Source: an uncultured Actinomycetes bacterium (lineage in GTDB: Bacteria > Actinomycetota > Acidimicrobiia > Acidimicrobiales > RAAP-2). Taken from it: DNA of 20,677 nucleotides. The stretch is taken from NCBI GenBank assembly GCA_903854175.1, contig CAINVQ010000166.1:1-20677 (forward strand). Reading direction: 5' to 3'. The notes beneath the pieces are model-generated. The model was not told the DNA's origin. It was given only the letters and a program-made list of their open reading frames with translations, and ran no database searches. Every line of letters begins with the position of its first letter. The first letter of the stretch is position 1. The translations under genes were made by a program, and so were the position numbers. Shown here in pieces: positions 14,670-20,677 of this stretch.

Positions 14670-15839
14670 ATGATTCGCGTGCATCGTTGGGGCACGATTC
14701 GGTCAATCCCCGTTCTAGTACTGGCTGGCACAATGCTGGTCACGGTTCTGGCACCCCTGAGCTCAGCCCAAGCAGGAACCATTACCGACGCGATCTCACA
14801 GATCAAAGCTCTTTCGGCGACACTCTCACGTCAATCACAAATCAGTGAGTCTTCAGCGAATGCGTACGGTGGAGCGCAAGAAAAGCTACAGCAAATTAAG
14901 TGGAATATAGCCAGTCTCAATAAACAAGTTGCTCAAAAGAAAGCAGCAATCATTGTCACTGAACACGCAATGGCGAGCGCAATTGTGAATGCGTACGTTT
15001 ATGGAGCGGCTACTGCACAAATTATGTCACTGTTCAATCAAGACGTCACGACAAGCGATGCCAGAAAAGTTTTTCAAGATCAAGTGATTGGCAACCTTGA
15101 CCAAATTAAATCAACCTACGAATCTCAGAAAAAAGCACTCAACAGTGCAATCAAGCAAGTGACGATTCAAGAGGCCGCTGCGCAAGAACAAACAACCAGA
15201 ATGAAAGCATTGATGCAACAAAACATCGCGAACGAAAATGCAACGCGCGCAATTCTTAATGGTATTAAGGGCGCATTTAAAACTCAGATTATTAACTACG
15301 AAATTCTTCAAGGAATTGCTGCGGCAAAGGCCCACAATTACGCTGGTCAGCAGCAAGCTGTTGCCGTAGCTCAGTCAGTTGGTGGCATCGCCGCTGGTAA
15401 CGCAGTTCTTACGGCAATTGCAAAAGCAGTTCCACCTACTGTTTCTGAAATTGCGGGAACCAAAGAGGGAGCTGCTGCAGTTGCTGCAGCATTATCGCAA
15501 ATTGGCCTTCCATACATCTGGGGTGGAGCAACGCCAGGCAAAGGTTTTGACTGTTCGAGTCTTGTTCAGTGGGCTTGGGGTCAAGCAGGATTCCAAATTC
15601 CTCGAACTACGCAGACCCAGTGGCCAGCTCTTCATCACGTAGCGCTAAGTGCACTGCAACCTGGTGACTTGCTGTACTACTACAACCTTGATGGTGACCA
15701 CCAAGTCGACCACGTTGTTATGTACATCGGTAGTGGACCTTACGGCACCAGCACAATTTTCGCTGCAGCCAAATCAGGAACAAAAATTGGCTATCAGCCT
15801 CTGTTCACATTTGGTCTCATTGGTGCAGCACGACCATAA
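14670..15839 (+). CDS. Secreted NlpC/P60 peptidoglycan hydrolase with N-terminal coiled coil
   Basis: 389 residues. A basic N-terminus and hydrophobic core (13-29) end in a signal-peptidase site after AQA (residue 35), so the protein is exported. Residues about 38-215 are Gln/Ala/Lys-rich helix expected to form coiled coil, as in RipA- and PcsB-like cell-wall hydrolases. The C-terminal NlpC/P60 domain (about 265-389) contains the catalytic C295 in GFDCSSLVQWAW and H348 in VDHVVMYIG. YIWGGATPGKGF precedes the cysteine, as is typical. It would cleave peptide cross-links or stems (commonly D-Glu to diaminopimelate), helping daughter-cell separation; the coiled coil probably holds it inactive or binds a partner. 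The third catalytic residue is not clear: the segment IFAAAKSGT lacks the usual second His. The next gene begins 5 bases after the stop. Confidence 0.93.
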   Translation: MIRVHRWGTIRSIPVLVLAGTMLVTVLAPLSSAQAGTITDAISQIKALSATLSRQSQISESSANAYGGAQEKLQQIKWNIASLNKQVAQKKAAIIVTEHAMASAIVNAYVYGAATAQIMSLFNQDVTTSDARKVFQDQVIGNLDQIKSTYESQKKALNSAIKQVTIQEAAAQEQTTRMKALMQQNIANENATRAILNGIKGAFKTQIINYEILQGIAAAKAHNYAGQQQAVAVAQSVGGIAAGNAVLTAIAKAVPPTVSEIAGTKEGAAAVAAALSQIGLPYIWGGATPGKGFDCSSLVQWAWGQAGFQIPRTTQTQWPALHHVALSALQPGDLLYYYNLDGDHQVDHVVMYIGSGPYGTSTIFAAAKSGTKIGYQPLFTFGLIGAARP

Positions 15840-15844
15840 GCAAC

Positions 15845-16777
15845 ATGTCAATATCTACATCAATCATTATTCCTGCCTACAACGAAGAAGCACGACTCGC
15901 TCGGGGTTTTAGTCGCTTGTCACCCATTCTTGAAGAGCTCGGAGCTAAAAATACCGAGGTCATCTTCATTGACGATGGCTCAACGGACTCGACACTCAAC
16001 ATTGCTGACAAGTTCTACGGGACACTGCCAGAAAAGTTACTGCTGCAACAGCCCAAGAATCTTGGAAAAGGAGCAGCCGTTCGTCTCGGAATTTCAGTGG
16101 CGCAAGGTGACAGCATCATTGTGGCTGATGCAGATATGGCAATAAATCCAGTGCATATGACTGAAATGGTCACCATGCTCCAAAAGCACGCTTTGGTACC
16201 AGGGTCACGTGCGGTGAACGGAAAGATTGAATACGACTCCACACTGAGATCAGTCGCAGGATCAACATTTAGCAAAATGGTGAAGCACTACACCGGTACA
16301 TCTCTACGAGATACTCAGTGTGGTTTTAAGGGGTTCCAGCGAGGAGCAGCTCGAGTGCTTGGCTCGCTTGGAATGGTGAACGGATTCGCATATGACGCCG
16401 AAATTTTCTATCTTGCCCGACTGCTCGAAATAAATGTTGAGCCTATGGACGTGACGTGGGATGACGTCCGAGGCTCTTCAGTAAAAGTTGGTAGCGACTC
16501 AAGAAAGATGCTCCATGACCTTCGTCATCTATCAAAGACTAAATACGAACTCCCAGTAGTTGAGCTATCGACTGATATTGCACTTGAAGATGTAGCTACT
16601 GCAGCTCGCAAGGCACGAGTGCAGGGACTTGCGCTCGCACGAGGAGAATCAAACACACTTGTAGTGCTGCCTCGAGATGGAGCATTGGGTGGTCTTGGAA
16701 TCGCCGCAACTCTAAATGGATCCTTGCGTATTGCGGAACTGTTCGAACTCAAGAACAGAACCTACGAAGCTGTTTAG
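15845..16777 (+). CDS. GT2 glycosyltransferase, dolichyl/polyprenyl-phosphate sugar synthase-like, with C-terminal extension
   Basis: 310 residues. The GT2 catalytic domain occupies about 1-235: IIIPAYNEE at 7-15, FIDDGSTDST at 41-50, GKGAAVRLG at 74-82, and the metal-binding DADM at 95-98. GSRAVNG and then TQCGFKGFQRG at 157-167 are diagnostic of the dolichyl-phosphate glucose/mannose synthase branch. The enzyme would move a sugar from UDP-glucose or GDP-mannose to a polyprenyl phosphate at the inner face of the membrane, feeding membrane glycosyltransferases. No membrane helix follows the domain. Instead about 75 extra residues (from LSTDIALEDVATAARK) form a soluble tail I do not recognise. 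It is 5 bases downstream of the NlpC/P60 gene and therefore in its operon. Its end overlaps the convergent acetyltransferase gene by 4 bases. Confidence 0.9.
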   Translation: MSISTSIIIPAYNEEARLARGFSRLSPILEELGAKNTEVIFIDDGSTDSTLNIADKFYGTLPEKLLLQQPKNLGKGAAVRLGISVAQGDSIIVADADMAINPVHMTEMVTMLQKHALVPGSRAVNGKIEYDSTLRSVAGSTFSKMVKHYTGTSLRDTQCGFKGFQRGAARVLGSLGMVNGFAYDAEIFYLARLLEINVEPMDVTWDDVRGSSVKVGSDSRKMLHDLRHLSKTKYELPVVELSTDIALEDVATAARKARVQGLALARGESNTLVVLPRDGALGGLGIAATLNGSLRIAELFELKNRTYEAV

Positions 16778-17400
16778 TTGCTGCTGAGCAACCAGTTCGC
16801 CACGAGCTCTGGTGCGCGGTCGCCCCACTCTTCAGAAGTAATGGCGTACCGTGCGTGGTCTTCCCATGCACCATCGATTTCTAGGTATCGCTCGGCGATC
16901 CCCTCAAATCGAATACCTAATTTTTCAATCACACGACGCGATGGTGCATTTCTAGGAATGATATTTATTTCGACTCGGTGAAGTCGAAGGGACTCAAATG
17001 CATATTGCAATATGAGAACAACTGATTCGGGCATAAGCCCCTGCCCAGCCACTGCTTCATCAATCCAGTAACCAACAAATGCCGACTGCAGTGGTCCACG
17101 TTGGATGGAAGAAATAGTTATTTCTCCAACGAAACGTCCTTCGAAGAAAATTCCAAATCCGAATCCCGTGCCCATCTGACGTTCACGTTCACGAATTGCA
17201 CATCGACTTACGAAACTTCGACTGTCCTCTGGTAAATGAGTTGCGTGAGCAGAGCGCGGTTCCCACTTAAGCAACCAGTCGCGACAGCGTGTTCGAACGT
17301 CGAGCCAGCCTTCGTAGTCAACCTCACCCAACGTACGAAGCACCACACGTTTTCCGTGGAGCGATATTGGAGAGAAGATGGCACTACGTGTGGTTACCAT
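16774..17400 (-). CDS. GNAT N-acetyltransferase, RimJ/RimL-like
   Basis: 208 residues. RimJ/RimL-type GNAT enzymes transfer acetyl from acetyl-CoA to N-terminal amines of ribosomal proteins or other acceptors. The fold elements are seen in order: VVLRTLGEVDYEGW (first strand and helix), FVGEITISSI (strand 4), and VGYWIDEAVAGQGLMPESV, whose Gly-x-Gly segment is the acetyl-CoA pyrophosphate loop. EINIIPRNAPSRRVIEKLGIRFEG is the C-terminal Asn-x-x-Ser/helix signature of the RimJ/L group. The true substrate is unknown. The ATG at 17400 has a good ribosome binding site, AGGAA 6 nt upstream (17407-17411), unlike most leaderless genes here. It lies downstream of ppx/gppA on the same strand after a 50-base gap, so it may be read through from that unit. 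Confidence 0.92.
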   Translation of the reverse strand: MVTTRSAIFSPISLHGKRVVLRTLGEVDYEGWLDVRTRCRDWLLKWEPRSAHATHLPEDSRSFVSRCAIRERERQMGTGFGFGIFFEGRFVGEITISSIQRGPLQSAFVGYWIDEAVAGQGLMPESVVLILQYAFESLRLHRVEINIIPRNAPSRRVIEKLGIRFEGIAERYLEIDGAWEDHARYAITSEEWGDRAPELVANWLLSSN

Positions 17401-17406
17401 GCTGCA

Positions 17407-17411
17407 TTCCT
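17407..17411 (-). promoter_or_regulatory. Shine-Dalgarno (AGGAA) of the acetyltransferase gene
   Basis: AGGAA within GATGAGGAATGCAGC lies 6 nt before ATG 17400 and fixes this start. A clear -10 in the 50-base gap to ppx could not be assigned. Confidence 0.6.
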
Positions 17412-17450
17412 CATCTCTCTATCGTTACAGGTATCTGAGCCCAGCGCACG

Positions 17451-18374
17451 TTACCTACCAATTAGTGAAGCAACTACCCCGTCGAGAATGTCATTTTCAC
17501 TACTAACCAACTGATTAATCCCAAGTCGGTCCATAACCGCACCAAGAATTAATAGCCCAGATGCCATAACGTCTTCACGACCTGGGACCATGCCAGCAAG
17601 CTCTAGGCGCTGCTCTGGAGTACGGGTTTTTAGGACTTCGTACCATTTTGCTACCACTGCTCGACTGAGCTCACGAAGGTGCACCGCACTTCTATCGTAG
17701 ACAGCAAGGCCAGTATCAAGTTGCGCCAAAGTAGCAACTGTGCCCGCAAGTCCCAAAAGTTGAACGTTGCCAACGAGCTTCTCGAAGCTCGGAACTATCT
17801 GGAAGGCTCTCTCGATTTCACCTTCAATCATGTTCATCGCAGCAATTTCATTCTTCTCGCTCACAATGTCTCGTCCTAGCGCTCGCTCAGTTACACGAAC
17901 ACAGCCAAGCTGCATAGAAAAGCTCTCAAGATTTCCATCGATCATCGCGGCGAGCTCTGTTGAGCCACCACCAATATCAAGAATCGCGACTGGTAGCGAG
18001 TTTGAAGAGAACCCTGCTGTGGCGCCGTTAAATGAGTACTGAGCTTCTTCGTTCCCAGAAAGAATGCGAGCTAGTACGCCAGTTATTTCTTGTGCTCGTG
18101 AAATGAACTCGCCACCATTACTGGCGTCTCGTACTGCAGAAGTTGCAACCAGCAGACCTGAGTCAACATTGAACGAATCCATAATTCTTCGGTACTCACT
18201 AAGGACATCAAAACTACGATGCAGCGCATCACTCTGAAGAGTTTTGTTGGCATCGACACCTTGACTTAGACGCGTAATTCTCATTTCACGAGCGAGCGTT
18301 GCGCCGCTTGCGTCACTTACTAGTAACCGTGTGGAATTACTCCCACAATCAATTGCGCAAACAACTTCAGTCAC
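17451..18374 (-). CDS. ppx: Exopolyphosphatase / pppGpp phosphohydrolase family (Ppx/GppA)
   Basis: 307 residues, the short actinobacterial form lacking the C-terminal helical HD-like region of E. coli Ppx/GppA. It has the ASKHA-type fold: phosphate loop 1 DCGSNSTRLLV at 9-19, LVATSAVRDA near 75-84, the catalytic glutamate region LSGNEEAQYSF near 105-115, and phosphate loop 2 DIGGGSTE at 133-140. It removes terminal phosphate from polyphosphate or the 5' phosphate of pppGpp; sequence alone does not separate the two. Its GTG (18374) lies 8 bases inside the end of the DUF501 gene, so it is translationally coupled. The eno / ftsB / DUF501 / ppx order is well conserved in actinobacteria. Confidence 0.95.
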   Translation of the reverse strand: MTEVVCAIDCGSNSTRLLVSDASGATLAREMRITRLSQGVDANKTLQSDALHRSFDVLSEYRRIMDSFNVDSGLLVATSAVRDASNGGEFISRAQEITGVLARILSGNEEAQYSFNGATAGFSSNSLPVAILDIGGGSTELAAMIDGNLESFSMQLGCVRVTERALGRDIVSEKNEIAAMNMIEGEIERAFQIVPSFEKLVGNVQLLGLAGTVATLAQLDTGLAVYDRSAVHLRELSRAVVAKWYEVLKTRTPEQRLELAGMVPGREDVMASGLLILGAVMDRLGINQLVSSENDILDGVVASLIGR

Positions 18375-18848
18375 GAACGTTTTGCAGTACTAATTCTGGA
18401 AGACCAATCGTTTCGGCTACTAGCTCTCCAACGGGGTCATCCGCACCAATCAGAAAGTTAGCGAGGTGAGCGTGCAGACACTTGATGCCAATTCGAGTGC
18501 CGCCTACCCCACCAGATGGCTGTGCTCCATCACTTTTAACTGTGGCTTCTTTGCGTCGCTGTTCATACGTTGCGTGAGTTCGAATCAGCCGCTCAGGATC
18601 AACAAGGTCTTCAAATCTGTGCACCCCACCACTACCTTCGATACGGCTCACTTCATCATGAAGTTCAGGATCTATCAACCAAAAAAGTGTCGGCATAGGT
18701 GTGCCGTCTCTCATATGAGGCTCATTTTCAATAACGACTGGGCTGCCATCAAGACGCCTAACAACTACCGCACATCTCCCAGAGAGTGTGCGGCCAAGGA
18801 GTTCTTCTACTTGGAGAACATCTTGAGGTGAAGCATCACGAAATGTGC

Positions 18849-18858
<10 letters not shown>
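18367..18858 (-). CDS. DUF501 family protein
   Basis: 163 residues from TTG 18858. A second in-frame TTG at 18852 would overlap the upstream stop as TTGA and give 161 residues; neither has a clear ribosome binding site. Motifs typical of DUF501 are present: MPTLFWLIDPEL at 55-66, a central linker with EGSGGVHRFED, and GIKCLHAHLANFLIGADDPVG at about 124-144, whose Cys-x-His-x-His cluster could bind a metal. The biochemical function of the family is unknown. Its fixed place between the FtsB/DivIC-like gene and ppx/gppA in actinobacteria points to a housekeeping role. Both ends overlap neighbours, so it is part of one coupled unit. Confidence 0.93.
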
Positions 18859-20618
<1,760 letters not shown>

Positions 20619-20632
20619 TAAGACGCAGTGAA

Positions 20633-20677
20633 TTACTTTGGCGTCGAGGATTCGCTGGCTTGGATTTGGCCACGTAG
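20633..20677 (-). other. Possible 3' end of an upstream co-directional gene
   Basis: Reading leftward from the edge, one frame gives 14 codons then TAA (LRGQIQASESSTPK-stop). Other frames also stay open for part of this stretch, so the fragment is too short to assign. If real, it would be the tail of the gene before enolase. Confidence 0.2.

Overview
This window looks like a piece of a compact actinobacterial chromosome, most likely an uncultured Acidimicrobiia-type plankton genome. The taxonomic call is an inference. It rests on the order eno / ftsB-divIC / DUF501 / ppx-gppA, the coenzyme F420 genes cofD-cofE next to a mannose-1-phosphate guanylyltransferase, a DUF5719 protein beside a very large membrane glycosyltransferase, and moderate base composition by eye. 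Genes are packed tightly. Many neighbours overlap by 4-20 bases, three convergent pairs overlap or abut, and I see no clear intrinsic terminator. No insertion sequence, phage gene or CRISPR array is visible.

Layout, left to right. (1) Positions 1-393, minus: the first 131 codons of a CPBP (CAAX-protease-like) membrane protein running off the left edge, divergent from ftsH (471-2456, plus). (2) Positions 2442-10979, minus: an envelope-polysaccharide block. In transcription order it holds a beta-lactamase-fold serine hydrolase, two GT4-type glycosyltransferases and a GDP-6-deoxymannose reductase-like enzyme, all overlapping or abutting, then, after 76 bases, a 1088-residue GT2-plus-membrane glycosyltransferase and a DUF5719 protein. 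(3) Positions 11019-12640, plus: cofD-cofE, divergent from the hydrolase across a very short promoter gap. (4) Positions 12641-14579, minus: a mannose-1-phosphate guanylyltransferase, a single-pass membrane protein of unknown function, and a tRNA gene. (5) Positions 14670-16777, plus: an NlpC/P60 cell-wall hydrolase and a dolichyl-phosphate-sugar-synthase-like GT2. (6) Positions 16774-20589, minus: a GNAT acetyltransferase, then the conserved housekeeping row eno > ftsB/divIC > DUF501 > ppx/gppA.

How the genes fit together: the guanylyltransferase can make GDP-mannose and the reductase makes GDP-D-rhamnose from the GDP-mannose dehydratase product (the dehydratase is not in the window). The glycosyltransferases would use such sugars to build envelope glycans. 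The NlpC/P60 enzyme and the FtsB/DivIC-like protein concern peptidoglycan and division. CofD and CofE make coenzyme F420. FtsH is the membrane quality-control protease.

The most unusual item is the tRNA at 14507-14579. It folds as a standard 73-nt cloverleaf with anticodon UAA (leucine, codon UUA) and has a leucine-style D arm, but only a 5-nt variable loop where bacterial tRNA-Leu normally carries a long variable arm. A second pattern is that nearly every transcription-unit head has a TANNNT box 6-9 nt before its start codon, which suggests widespread leaderless transcripts.
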